This document shows, piece after piece, positions 46,261-55,693 of a DNA stretch of 64,000 nucleotides. How positions within the stretch are numbered: the first letter of the stretch is position 1; the number at the start of each line of letters is the position of its first letter. The notes under the pieces were generated by a model, which did not search any database, was not told where the DNA came from, and saw only the letters and a list, made by a program, of their open reading frames with translations. Both the position numbers and the translations under genes were made by a program. This DNA is from Ignavibacteria bacterium UBA2373 (GTDB lineage: Bacteria; Bacteroidota; Ignavibacteria; Kapaibacteriales; UBA961), in the NCBI GenBank assembly GCA_002344005.1, contig DDTD01000046.1:133519-197518 (forward strand). The letters are read 5' to 3'.

Positions 46261-47733
46261 ATGAAAACACTCTTTATAAGTGCGCTTGCACTCTTTCTAT
46301 CCTCCCAACTCTTTGCGCAGCAATGGGAAAAAATACAATATCCTGAGTTGTTAATGAAAAATATTAATCTATCTCAACCAAAGTTGATCGTTAACAACAA
46401 TATTTTGTATGCTATACCACGTTTTCCATATCCCCCTTATTTTTCTAAAGATAATGGAACCACTTGGTATGTAACTGATACAAACAACTTGAAATCCATA
46501 GCTCGAAATGTCAAAAGTGTTAGCAGAATTGCATTTACAAATTCATCAATGGTAATAACGATTCCCGGTGGTCTTGCTCGCTCATTTGATAATGGACAAA
46601 CATGGCAAAAAATTGATTTTTTTTCCTTTGTCAATAATACCATAGACACAAATATTTTAGCATTAACGGCATACGATAGAACAGTAATAGTGAAAACGGG
46701 TGTACAGGATAATGTTAATGCTTATATATCCACTGATGAGGGAAATACATGGAAAGAAATGGCTTTGCCCAAAAATACTTTCGATGGACAACTATTCAAG
46801 CTATATCAAAATTCAATAATGTATGAGGGTCAATTTTATGATGGCAAAACATTAGTTCGAAGACCAGGACAAGTTAATACTACTAGAATGCGTTTTTATC
46901 TCATTCCTGATATTCATAATCCTCTTTCGCAGGCAACAACTGAATTCCCCGTATTCATTGATTTTGCTGATAAAGATGAAGAATATGATGATTGTAGTCG
47001 TTTGGGAATTGTAGGCAACAATTTCACCTGTAATGGCGACTTGACTTATCTTGATGGGAAATGGCAATACAGAGCAACCATCACACCAAACCCTATGACT
47101 GTAGTAAAAGATATTGATTTTTACAATGTGCCATATCAGTACGTATATTTTGCTGAAGAGAGATTTCCTAACTATTATGATATACTTGGTTCATATTATG
47201 ATACACCCGGAAATATTTTTTATGGCATTATTGTACGGAGAAAAAGTGACAGTGCTGTAGTCCATCGTTATGTGAAACAATCTTCTCCATATAATGGGAA
47301 TTTTGAAATACTTGCAGATGACTTTGTTCTACCGAAAGATCCAATAAAATCTTATAATTATATGTTCCTTTCTGCCGTGACCGATAATGCTGTAATTATT
47401 AGAAATAACAATAATGAATTATACCGTTTTCAAAAGTCTTCAGTATCTGTCGAAGAGCAAGTTTTTGATGCAACAAAAACCTTAACTTTGCAGCCCAATC
47501 CCGCTAAAGAACAAATACATATTTCTTTTGATACCCCCGTGAGCGGCATCTATACTTGTGAATTACATGATATGATGGGAGCAAGCATTGCATCTCTTGG
47601 CTCTGCCACGCTCGACAAAGGACAGCAATGGAATTTCGACCATGATATTCATACTCTACCCAATGGATATTATCGCCTCATAATCAAACATCAATCCCAA
47701 GTCTTTTCTGTACCTTGTATTATTCATAAATAA
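46261..47733 (+). CDS. Secreted Asp-box protein with type IX tail, second tandem paralogue
   Basis: This 490-residue paralogue of the preceding gene has the same signal peptide and sorting domain. Its own central version carries Asp-box-like motifs SKDNGTTWY, SFDNGQTWQ and STDEGNTWKE at matching places. Conserved islands such as DSAVVHRYVKQ and FEILADDFV show true homology through the middle despite many changes. The next gene begins five bases after its stop, so all three are likely cotranscribed. The probable role is surface display of a variable propeller; ligand unknown. Confidence 0.85.
   Translation: MKTLFISALALFLSSQLFAQQWEKIQYPELLMKNINLSQPKLIVNNNILYAIPRFPYPPYFSKDNGTTWYVTDTNNLKSIARNVKSVSRIAFTNSSMVITIPGGLARSFDNGQTWQKIDFFSFVNNTIDTNILALTAYDRTVIVKTGVQDNVNAYISTDEGNTWKEMALPKNTFDGQLFKLYQNSIMYEGQFYDGKTLVRRPGQVNTTRMRFYLIPDIHNPLSQATTEFPVFIDFADKDEEYDDCSRLGIVGNNFTCNGDLTYLDGKWQYRATITPNPMTVVKDIDFYNVPYQYVYFAEERFPNYYDILGSYYDTPGNIFYGIIVRRKSDSAVVHRYVKQSSPYNGNFEILADDFVLPKDPIKSYNYMFLSAVTDNAVIIRNNNNELYRFQKSSVSVEEQVFDATKTLTLQPNPAKEQIHISFDTPVSGIYTCELHDMMGASIASLGSATLDKGQQWNFDHDIHTLPNGYYRLIIKHQSQVFSVPCIIHK
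47416..47733 (+). repeat. Near-identical 3' segment, second copy
   Basis: This is the partner of 45932-46249, in direct orientation 1,484 bases downstream and of exactly equal length (318 bases). Confidence 0.9.
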
Positions 47734-47738
47734 TCAGC

Positions 47739-49745
47739 ATGAAAATAAATCAAATCACAAAATTCTTGTATATCGCTATCCTCATTGTATTCACGACTTT
47801 TTCCGCCTCTGCACAATGGCAAAGTTGTACGCCTTTATACGGAGGATATTATTTTTCCTTGCTTCAAGTCTCTGATAATATCATTATCGCAGGAAGCGGC
47901 GGTTATGGTACATTCCGTTCAACGGATAATGGTAGTACTTGGAACCGCGTCATTAATAGTAAAGATGGTTTAGCAATAACACAAAGCGGCACCTCGCTCT
48001 ATGTGGCAAATGAGGAAGGCGTATATCATTCAATGGACAGCGGTGCAACATGGACAAAAACGCAGCAAGAAGGATTACCAAAAAACCTTACGATAACAAC
48101 TGTAAAAGCCGTTGATAATCAACTATTTCTCGGAGCTATTGAAGGTGCTTATCGTTCACAGGACGGAGGAGCAACATGGTCACAACTTACGACGATAGGC
48201 GATAAAGAAGTATGGAGTTTTCTTTCAGATAATGGAAAAATCTATGCAGGAACGGGAGGACAAGGATTGTATTTGTCAACAGATAATGGCAATACATGGA
48301 ACTTTGCAGGTATGGATGGAATGACAATCTTTTCTCTTTATATGCACGATGCACGGATTATCGCCGGGACGAATGATGGAATATTCATGTCAGAAAATGG
48401 CGGTAATTGGATTTCATCCGGCTTAACAGGGCTTTCCATTGCGGCAATTCATTATCATAATTCGAAGTATCTTGCAGGCACAAGCACCGGAATATATTAT
48501 TCGGATGATGGAGGAAAAACATGGGGAAATACAGAATTAGAAGGATATTCGATAACATCATTTGCCATATCAAATTCTGTACTCTTTACATCAACAAACA
48601 ATGGTATTTTCAAAAATAATAATGGCAAATGGCTTATTACCGGGGCACATTCCTTTGGTAATAGTGTCTCAAGTATGACAACGCTCAATGGACGTATTTT
48701 TGCAGGTACGCAAAGAGGATTATATATTTCTGATAATGGAGGGATAAATTGGAATACTGTTCAATATGACGGGAGCAATATTACTACCTTAGAAGTCTTT
48801 GGAAATACATTACTTTTCGGTACTGATAAAGGTCGTTCATTTCGTTCCGATGATAATGGTAATACGTGGTCAGCATTACGACTTTTACCTCTTGCCGGAT
48901 ATATTTATACTTTTGCTGTCCGTGATAATTGGGTAATCGTCGGTACAAATGCCGGTATTTTCAGATCAAGTACGAATGGACAAATATGGGAACAAAGTAA
49001 TACTCCGGCAAATCTTAAATCTTGTCGCACTATCATCTACGATAATGATATACTCTATGCAGGTGCAAACAATGGTGTGTACAGCTCAACCGATAATGGC
49101 GGAAGTTGGCAATTGCGGGCTGCTATCCAAACCGAAGTACGTTCTATGAAAAAAATAGAGAATCGTTTTTATGCGGGTACATCGGGCAATGGGCTTTTTT
49201 TCTCGGATGATGGTACACAATGGGCTAAAATAACAAATGGTTTTCCGGGTTCTACGGTAAATGCTTTATCATCGCTTCCTCAGGGATTGTTCGTTGCCGC
49301 ATCGGAGGGTTTATTCTATCGGGATAATCAAGGTATGAAATGGAAAACTGTGAGTACACCGTATATAACTATTCAAGATTTCACCGTTCTCAATGATTCA
49401 TTGCTCTATATCACCAATGGACAAAATATATCTTTTGCATCTCTTCAAGCAATTACTGATAATACTGTTGGGATATCAACAAACGCATCCTTAGAGGGTT
49501 TATCATTATCCATAACACCACATCCTGTTATTTCAGAAGGAAAAATTGTCTTTTCCGGTGATCAATCATTACTTCTTGCTCTTGAAGTATATAATGTTCA
49601 GGGTGAAATGATATATAAACATATCCCCAACGATAGTATGGACAATACTCAGTCCATCAAACTTCCGCCCCTCTCATCAGGTTTATATATTGTAAAAGCA
49701 CATACGCAAAACGGTATTGTCACACTTCCTTTCATTGCACAATAA
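47739..49745 (+). CDS. Secreted BNR/Ycf48-like repeat protein with type IX sorting domain
   Basis: This 668-residue protein has a signal peptide (cut after SASAQ, about residue 25) and about a dozen Asp-box motifs spaced 40-50 residues apart, for instance STDNGSTWNR, SMDSGATWTK, SQDGGATWSQ, STDNGNTWNF, SDDGGKTWGN and STDNGGSWQL. That number suggests one large or two stacked beta-propellers. It ends in a type IX sorting domain (ITPHPVISEGKIVFSG, then LSSGLYIVKAHTQ). Propellers of this kind are often adhesins or binding scaffolds. It lies five bases after the second paralogue and is probably in the same operon. Confidence 0.87.
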   Translation: MKINQITKFLYIAILIVFTTFSASAQWQSCTPLYGGYYFSLLQVSDNIIIAGSGGYGTFRSTDNGSTWNRVINSKDGLAITQSGTSLYVANEEGVYHSMDSGATWTKTQQEGLPKNLTITTVKAVDNQLFLGAIEGAYRSQDGGATWSQLTTIGDKEVWSFLSDNGKIYAGTGGQGLYLSTDNGNTWNFAGMDGMTIFSLYMHDARIIAGTNDGIFMSENGGNWISSGLTGLSIAAIHYHNSKYLAGTSTGIYYSDDGGKTWGNTELEGYSITSFAISNSVLFTSTNNGIFKNNNGKWLITGAHSFGNSVSSMTTLNGRIFAGTQRGLYISDNGGINWNTVQYDGSNITTLEVFGNTLLFGTDKGRSFRSDDNGNTWSALRLLPLAGYIYTFAVRDNWVIVGTNAGIFRSSTNGQIWEQSNTPANLKSCRTIIYDNDILYAGANNGVYSSTDNGGSWQLRAAIQTEVRSMKKIENRFYAGTSGNGLFFSDDGTQWAKITNGFPGSTVNALSSLPQGLFVAASEGLFYRDNQGMKWKTVSTPYITIQDFTVLNDSLLYITNGQNISFASLQAITDNTVGISTNASLEGLSLSITPHPVISEGKIVFSGDQSLLLALEVYNVQGEMIYKHIPNDSMDNTQSIKLPPLSSGLYIVKAHTQNGIVTLPFIAQ

Positions 49746-49838
49746 TATGTACATCAAAAAAAAGAATTAACAATGCCTATGAAATAGAATAATACTGATT
49801 TTTGAAATTTTATTCTCATCAGCAGAAAGTTAGTCACA

Positions 49839-50804
49839 ATGATTCGAATACTTATTGCAGTTTTTGCATTATGTCTCATAACGGATATTTCCTTACTGAG
49901 CCAAGATTTTGCGAAAGACACACTGTGGTCAGCAACAGTTCCGCATAATGGAACTATTTCAGCGAAGTTGATGTTTCATCCCGATGGGAATACCCTCTTT
50001 GCCACATCCGATCATTATTTGTATGAATATCGTACCGAAAATGGTTTATTGCTCAAGACACGTATGACCCAAAGCGGCAGTGCCATTATTGATTATCAGA
50101 TAAGCCGCGACACACAGACCATTTTTCTTTTGACAAGACAATATATTGAAATTTGGGATATAAAAGCAGGATTTACAAAAAAAATTCCCCTGAAAAATCA
50201 AGGTGTTACCTCCTTCGCTGTTTCATCGGACAACACTATTGCTTTTATTGGATATTATAATCGCGGATTAGAAAAAATGTCATTAATCAACGGTGAAGTC
50301 CTTGCCTCAACGCTTGACGTAGGGTATGAAATATCGCTCAAACCGGATGAGAGTGAAATTGTCTGCTTTTATGCACCCATGACCCATAGAACAAGCATTG
50401 TCAATACTGATGATTTCAAAATAATTCATACATTACCTCCAACCACACATACGCCGCAATACTCTGCCGATGGAAAATATATTATTGGCATTGCCAGCAA
50501 TAATTCCGTTTCTATTTATGACAGAACAGAAAATAAACACTATACCCTTTCGGGTCATAAAGGAAAAATAACAGGAATTTGTTTTGCACAGCAAGGAAAA
50601 TACATCTTTACCTCCTCGGTCTATGAACCGAAAGAAAATCATGGGTATCGCATATGGGACATAGAAAAAAAACAATTATACAAAGCGGGACCCGCACAAC
50701 TCAATGCGCAAAAAATCACCCATTCACGGCATCAATCACTTTTTGCATTGAGTTCCGGCGATACAGGAAAAATTATTCTGTGTAAACATGAGGATTTACC
50801 ATAA
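49839..50804 (+). CDS. Exported WD40-like beta-propeller protein
   Basis: This 321-residue protein has a signal peptide (residues 1-21) and several WD40/YVTN-like blades. For example, LMFHPDGNTLFATSDHYLYEY, FAVSSDNTIAFIGYYN, QYSADGKYIIGIASNNSVSIYD and HKGKITGICFAQQGKYIFTSS have the blade-end pattern of about 40 residues. Unlike its neighbours it lacks a type IX tail, so it may stay in the periplasm and interact with the secreted set. It begins 93 bases after the BNR gene. No catalytic residue is seen. Confidence 0.75.
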   Translation: MIRILIAVFALCLITDISLLSQDFAKDTLWSATVPHNGTISAKLMFHPDGNTLFATSDHYLYEYRTENGLLLKTRMTQSGSAIIDYQISRDTQTIFLLTRQYIEIWDIKAGFTKKIPLKNQGVTSFAVSSDNTIAFIGYYNRGLEKMSLINGEVLASTLDVGYEISLKPDESEIVCFYAPMTHRTSIVNTDDFKIIHTLPPTTHTPQYSADGKYIIGIASNNSVSIYDRTENKHYTLSGHKGKITGICFAQQGKYIFTSSVYEPKENHGYRIWDIEKKQLYKAGPAQLNAQKITHSRHQSLFALSSGDTGKIILCKHEDLP

Positions 50805-50877
50805 TCTTGTGTACATCATTATTCGCTGACCGTCCACTTTTTTCTTATAACTATTTTTTCATTTTAGTGATTTTTCG

Positions 50878-53800
50878 ATGATGAATACCATGAGATATAC
50901 CATAACTTTGCTTGTAAGCATCATAATACCATTGCTTTGTCAAGGGCAGACCTTACTTCCCGACACTATACAATTTTCTCAATTACGTCATACACTTCTC
51001 GATCAAAAGCGTGTACTCTTCAGCGATACGAATTATAGTAACGGAAAATTATTTTCCATGTGGAATTATAGTGACGGTACACCGACTGCAATCCATAATT
51101 ACTATAATATGCAAGGCGGTTTATTGGTTGAGCCACAATCCGAAATACGATATCCGGCAGTATGTTCCACCGACACAAATTTTCTTATTGTTGTGAGCAG
51201 TGTGGTTAATTCTTTGATTGATTCTATTCCGCTGTCATCATTATCGGGCAGACATGATTATAAAAACCCATTATTCGGGCTTTCGCTGCATTATGATGTA
51301 TGTGCACCATCACGAGTAAAACATATAGCCGGTACAACGCGCTCTTATCACGAAACATTTCCTGATTGGTCCGATAAATCCGGTGGCGCATTCGGCTTTA
51401 TATCACGCACAGGTGGTGTTGACTCCGTTTTTGCCGATGGAAATAAACGACGTGTGTATTTTCCGGAAAACATTACTGCTCCAACTACCATTCTTTCCCA
51501 TCCTTATCCGAATGATGAATTTGTCGGTGAACATAAAGTAACCCATAATGTGATTCATCAAAAAATATTTGATAAAATTTATGGACGTGAAGTCTATATC
51601 TCTGTTCATCTACGCCGTTTGGATACCATAACAACGCAACCCGACGATACCGTGGCAATAGTCCGTATCCCTTACACAACGAAGCCGGGAATGGGAATAC
51701 TCAATACTCCAACGCATTATATAACCTTCGACAGTGTGCCACGCCGTGATGTCTCCCCTCTTCCCATGCGCGCAACTCTTCCGCCATTTGAACGTGGTCT
51801 TACGTTGCCGCTTCACAAAACAATACGTAAAGATTTTGTCATCACACGTTCTATGTTGCCTCCACAGAAAGATATAACGTTGACAGCACATTTTCGCTTA
51901 AAAGGTGATGAAAGTTTACCTCGTAATATTATACTTGACGGCTCCGAAAATCATCGTCTTTGGGCACCGAATTTACCGGCACATGACACATCCACCGCTG
52001 CGGATGGTACCATAAAAAGGATGGAACCCGAAATACTATATATGGGAAAAAGTCCCGTCGCAATTGATTGGGTTCGCTTGGAAACACCAATGGCACAAAG
52101 ACTTCTGCGAGGAGAATTTGATCATGTCATTCAATCCTCTTTACTCCACACACTCGACAGTATGCACCATGGCAGATTTGTCCGCAATGATGCATGGCAA
52201 GGAGCATACACAGGAAAAATTCGCTGGCATAGAATATGGTTACCGGAAGAAGAACCGCCACGTTCATTCCATGCTCTGGGATATGTCAATCATATTTTAC
52301 AAGGACGTGGCATGACAGAAACGAATTATACTACACAATGGCTTTTCCGCGAATTTGATGAAAATGGCAATGGCATTGACGGTGTTGACCCGCAGAATCT
52401 CTATCGCGCCACTCAAGTGCGACATTATTCAGAACATTTTGCACGAGAAGCAAATACAAAAGAAAATTGGCGAGGCGATACCTATAGTCTCATCGCACAT
52501 AATGCAGTACCTTTTTCATGGTATTCCCGCGGCGGCATCCAAGAAAAAAATCTCGGAATATTTAATGGCTATTTTTCTCCCGATAAAAAAGAACAATATA
52601 CTTTTGGGAATGTACCTGTGTCGCAAATGCACAATGAAATTTTTTATCGCTTTTTACCGCAATATCATCCATCATCATTAATTACAATCGAAGGATATAT
52701 TGCAAAATATGCCACCGATCCATTTATGCTCTTCGACACAAAGCACTCGTGGCTGGCAAGTATGTGGTGGTCTCCGCGTATTCAAATGTTCAATTATAGT
52801 TACAACGATTACAAAACATGTACACCCGGCATTACGTGTCCGCGTACTGCACGCATTGATGGCGTAAGAATGAACTCCGGCGAAGAATTACGGTTTAGTC
52901 TTTGGCTTCAATGTGTTTTAGGTATGAAAGGATTTGCAGTCTGGACATCACGTTCAAAAATCCTTTCCGATATGTGGGATGAAACTTCTAATTTACCGGA
53001 TACTTCAGGATTTGAATTTAATGAAAGAAAAATGGGATTTATTTCCCCTCATCAATTTACAATCAGCCATGCATTTCTTCCCAAAAATCCCGATAATCAC
53101 GCATGGCACCATAATGATATTCTTGGCAGCGATTATGTGCAAATCAATGATCCGATGAGGATTGATATTTATGCTCAACCCTTAGATACCATTGCCGCAT
53201 ATCAGGGAGTACAGAAAAATAAAATATATCTTGGCAGAAAAAGTATGCGCCATGAATTAAAAAAATTCCAAGATAAAATGACTTCGATACAAACCGTTCT
53301 CGCTCGTTTGCGCTTAGATTCTTGGTATGCAAAAGGATACAAAACATATTCTCTCCATCGCGATACAACCACGCAAATGTTTTTTGAGAACTATTTTGAT
53401 ATTCCATCAAGTACCACACAAAAATTATCATACGATGCTACGACAAAGTCCGTGGTTTATGAAAAACCGGAAGCAGCCGACAGCAGCTTTTTTGATATGA
53501 CCATACTCAGAGACAGTCAAGACTCAACATCACTTTATATAGGCATACTCAATCGTCGCCTTGATCCCGTATTTACTATATTACCCCAAGAATCTCTCAG
53601 CTTCGGCACTACATTATTCGACCCCGAAATAAGTACAAAAGAGAAATTTTGTTCACTGCCAACGCCCGAATTTGATTCTTTACTCAATATGCAAAACACA
53701 AATCTTACAACATTTCATCCTTATTGCCAAAAAGGCAGCCGCCATATAATCATTCCCTTTGATTTTTCTTCTTTACCGATAAAACCGACAAAAATTGTAT

Positions 53801-54165
53801 TACAAGAACTTGGTAACAGTGAAAATGCAACAATTCAACATCAAGATAAAATAGCAGTAACCTTATTGCCCGGTGAAGGAAAAATACTACGATTAACGTT
53901 TCTGACAACGTCGCAGAATCCCGAACCGGAAGAATCAACAGACATCACTATCGCACCCAATCCTGCAAATGAGGAGCTTACTATTTCCTATCCAGCACAA
54001 AATGGTGTGCTGACAATAGCAGAATTAACAGGCAATATTATAATCAATGAACCATTCACTAACTCACATACTCTCTCAGTAAAAGAATTACCGATAGGAA
54101 TGTATATTGTGAAAATAACAACATCACAGAAGACAGTCTATGGTAAAGTAATGATTCACCATTAA
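50878..54165 (+). CDS. Giant secreted orphan with type IX sorting domain
   Basis: This 1095-residue protein has a signal peptide (cut after LLCQGQ, about residue 24) and a C-terminal type IX sorting domain (IAPNPANEELTISYPAQNG, then LPIGMYIVKITTSQ). The body of about 990 residues is rich in Trp, His, Tyr and Pro. It includes a dense stretch near residues 590-690 (SWLASMWWSPRIQMFNYS, LRFSLWLQCVLGMKGFAVW) that is reminiscent of a glycoside hydrolase barrel but lacks a motif I can name. No domain is recognised with confidence. It closes the surface-protein cluster before the right-hand palindromic mosaic. Confidence 0.75.
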   Translation: MMNTMRYTITLLVSIIIPLLCQGQTLLPDTIQFSQLRHTLLDQKRVLFSDTNYSNGKLFSMWNYSDGTPTAIHNYYNMQGGLLVEPQSEIRYPAVCSTDTNFLIVVSSVVNSLIDSIPLSSLSGRHDYKNPLFGLSLHYDVCAPSRVKHIAGTTRSYHETFPDWSDKSGGAFGFISRTGGVDSVFADGNKRRVYFPENITAPTTILSHPYPNDEFVGEHKVTHNVIHQKIFDKIYGREVYISVHLRRLDTITTQPDDTVAIVRIPYTTKPGMGILNTPTHYITFDSVPRRDVSPLPMRATLPPFERGLTLPLHKTIRKDFVITRSMLPPQKDITLTAHFRLKGDESLPRNIILDGSENHRLWAPNLPAHDTSTAADGTIKRMEPEILYMGKSPVAIDWVRLETPMAQRLLRGEFDHVIQSSLLHTLDSMHHGRFVRNDAWQGAYTGKIRWHRIWLPEEEPPRSFHALGYVNHILQGRGMTETNYTTQWLFREFDENGNGIDGVDPQNLYRATQVRHYSEHFAREANTKENWRGDTYSLIAHNAVPFSWYSRGGIQEKNLGIFNGYFSPDKKEQYTFGNVPVSQMHNEIFYRFLPQYHPSSLITIEGYIAKYATDPFMLFDTKHSWLASMWWSPRIQMFNYSYNDYKTCTPGITCPRTARIDGVRMNSGEELRFSLWLQCVLGMKGFAVWTSRSKILSDMWDETSNLPDTSGFEFNERKMGFISPHQFTISHAFLPKNPDNHAWHHNDILGSDYVQINDPMRIDIYAQPLDTIAAYQGVQKNKIYLGRKSMRHELKKFQDKMTSIQTVLARLRLDSWYAKGYKTYSLHRDTTTQMFFENYFDIPSSTTQKLSYDATTKSVVYEKPEAADSSFFDMTILRDSQDSTSLYIGILNRRLDPVFTILPQESLSFGTTLFDPEISTKEKFCSLPTPEFDSLLNMQNTNLTTFHPYCQKGSRHIIIPFDFSSLPIKPTKIVLQELGNSENATIQHQDKIAVTLLPGEGKILRLTFLTTSQNPEPEESTDITIAPNPANEELTISYPAQNGVLTIAELTGNIIINEPFTNSHTLSVKELPIGMYIVKITTSQKTVYGKVMIHH

Positions 54166-54204
54166 AAATGGCATAATAAAATTAAAAAACAATCCGAACA
54201 TTCC

Positions 54205-54503
54205 CCTCATTGAGGGGTGGCAGACGGAGTCTGACGGGGTGGAAAAATTGCCGCGATTATGTATCATTCGTACTATTCTATGAATATATCGCTCCTTCGG
54301 AGCTTAAATGAAATTACATCCCGTCGGGATGACACGTTTATAGTACGTATAAATTCATCCACCCCGTCCTTTCCATTCCTTAAACCTATAAGGTTTGAAG
54401 CCCCATCCCGTCCTTCCCCGCGGGCAAGGCATAAAAGACTTCTCCCCAACGGGGAGAAAAAAAGAGGGGCTCATTTTTATAATTCAATCCCAACGGGATT
54501 ATA
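54205..54503 (+). repeat. Mosaic of short palindromic repeats, right copy
   Basis: This is a second chain of palindromes: CCCTCATTGAGGG, AGACGGAGTCT, GCTCCTTCGGAGC, CATCCCGTCGGGATG, AACCTATAAGGTT, CTCCCCAACGGGGAG and AATCCCAACGGGATT. Bases 54400-54503 match 44245-44347 directly with about ten differences. Bases 54205-54242 match 44113-44148 in inverted orientation. The block sits between a rightward and a leftward gene and may also act as a transcription stop. Confidence 0.8.
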
Positions 54504-54728
54504 GGATTATCAGGATACATTTTTATCTACTTTCTCGAAAATAATTGCACCATCAATGACATGAATGAATTAATCGTGCTCTTCATGTGCAGACAGTCTT
54601 CATGAAAGTATTGATTAAATCCACAGCAATTCGATAGTAGCCCATTGAATGATTGAGCAAAATTTTTTTATATAAAAGAAAGTATATTGTGAGCTATGTC
54701 TTATGTCTCGATTTTCATCCGAGTCACT

Positions 54729-55421
54729 TTAACGATAATGGTAAAAAATACCTTTATCGAAGGGTGTCCACAAAGCAGCTTTTTGTCCCGATTTTTTCAA
54801 GGCAGAATTTGTCCATGTATTGCAAGTGAACAATAAAGAATATGTGCGATGGGCATCATAAAAAGCATCATTATTTCCATAATTAGCTGTGGTGTGAATA
54901 TGGAGCGGTTTATTATTGTGGGTCTGAAAACTTTCACGAATATATGCACATAATTGCCGATATTCTTGCTCGGTCACATATATTTTTTTCATTGATTCAT
55001 TGGTGTCGGGTCTATTCTCAAACCATGTGACATGCATTGCAGAAGTGCTTAAACCGAAGGCAGCTTTATAGGCGGTGGAAAATGTCAAATCTGACCAAGT
55101 GGGCGTATCAAGATAAAATCCCTTGTCGCCCCATCCGAAGGAAATATATGATGCATTATGTTGAGGTATAACACAATGGGAAGCATCAAGAAAAGAAGAC
55201 CAATTGCACAGAGGATGATGCACCGGAACAACAATATCCGTATGCACACCATTGGTGGAAAGAAATATAAGAATGTCACCGCACGAATACTCTTTTTCGT
55301 CATTGATGGTAATGCGCGAAAAAACAAATGCAATCACTAAATAGCATAATATAAAAGCAAGAAAAAATGTACAGAAAGCTACACCGATTTTCGCCAATAT
55401 TATCATAGTTTGATTGAACAT
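54729..55421 (-). CDS. DUF2459 family membrane-anchored protein
   Basis: This 230-residue protein has an N-terminal transmembrane helix (about residues 8-33) and then a DUF2459 domain (TIGR02117 type). Family motifs include STNGVHTDIVVPV (about residue 54), SYISFGWGDKGFYLDTPTW (about 92-110), the YGNNDAFYDA stretch near residue 182 and SLLFTCNTWTNSALKKSG. The Cys/His pattern (HTD and CNTW) suggests a cysteine-peptidase-like fold, which is an inference. Its ATG overlaps the stop of the preceding small gene in a TAATG arrangement, so they are translationally coupled. Confidence 0.85.
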   Translation of the reverse strand: MFNQTMIILAKIGVAFCTFFLAFILCYLVIAFVFSRITINDEKEYSCGDILIFLSTNGVHTDIVVPVHHPLCNWSSFLDASHCVIPQHNASYISFGWGDKGFYLDTPTWSDLTFSTAYKAAFGLSTSAMHVTWFENRPDTNESMKKIYVTEQEYRQLCAYIRESFQTHNNKPLHIHTTANYGNNDAFYDAHRTYSLLFTCNTWTNSALKKSGQKAALWTPFDKGIFYHYR

Positions 55422-55672
55422 TATTCTGCTTTTCCATATCCCTTAAATCGGTCGAATTTTGCACTGTACAAAACAATATTTAAGGATTCGTCGCGCAAAG
55501 TGCCACCTGAAGGCGACAAATAAAATATGGCTTTATGGTCTGTCGGTTCTTTAGCAAGTCGTCCTTGTGCATCCACATAGAAATTGAGGGTATGATATCC
55601 TAAATGGAGCGGAGCAGTATGCAGTTGCGCTAATAAATTATCGGGTGTGTAAACAAAAATATCCGGCATCAT
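55421..55672 (-). CDS. Small conserved-looking protein, function unknown
   Basis: This 83-residue protein has no signal peptide or membrane segment. It is probably beta-rich and contains YHTLNFYVDAQGRLAKEP and AIFYLSPSGGTLRD. I recognise no family. Strong support for its being real is the tight packing: 21 bases after the lipoprotein gene and TAATG overlap with the DUF2459 gene. The product may act with one of these envelope proteins. Confidence 0.65.
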   Translation of the reverse strand: MMPDIFVYTPDNLLAQLHTAPLHLGYHTLNFYVDAQGRLAKEPTDHKAIFYLSPSGGTLRDESLNIVLYSAKFDRFKGYGKAE

Positions 55673-55693
55673 ACAATATGGTAAGTACTAAAA

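Noticed and set aside
44777..47733. True sialidase activity of the Asp-box proteins
   Set aside because: Asp-box motifs are shared by many propellers, and the arginine triad and nucleophile Tyr of sialidases cannot be located.
54259..54504. Open frame of 81 codons inside the right palindromic mosaic
   Set aside because: It runs through chained palindromes, has no ribosome-binding site and has no counterpart at the left mosaic.
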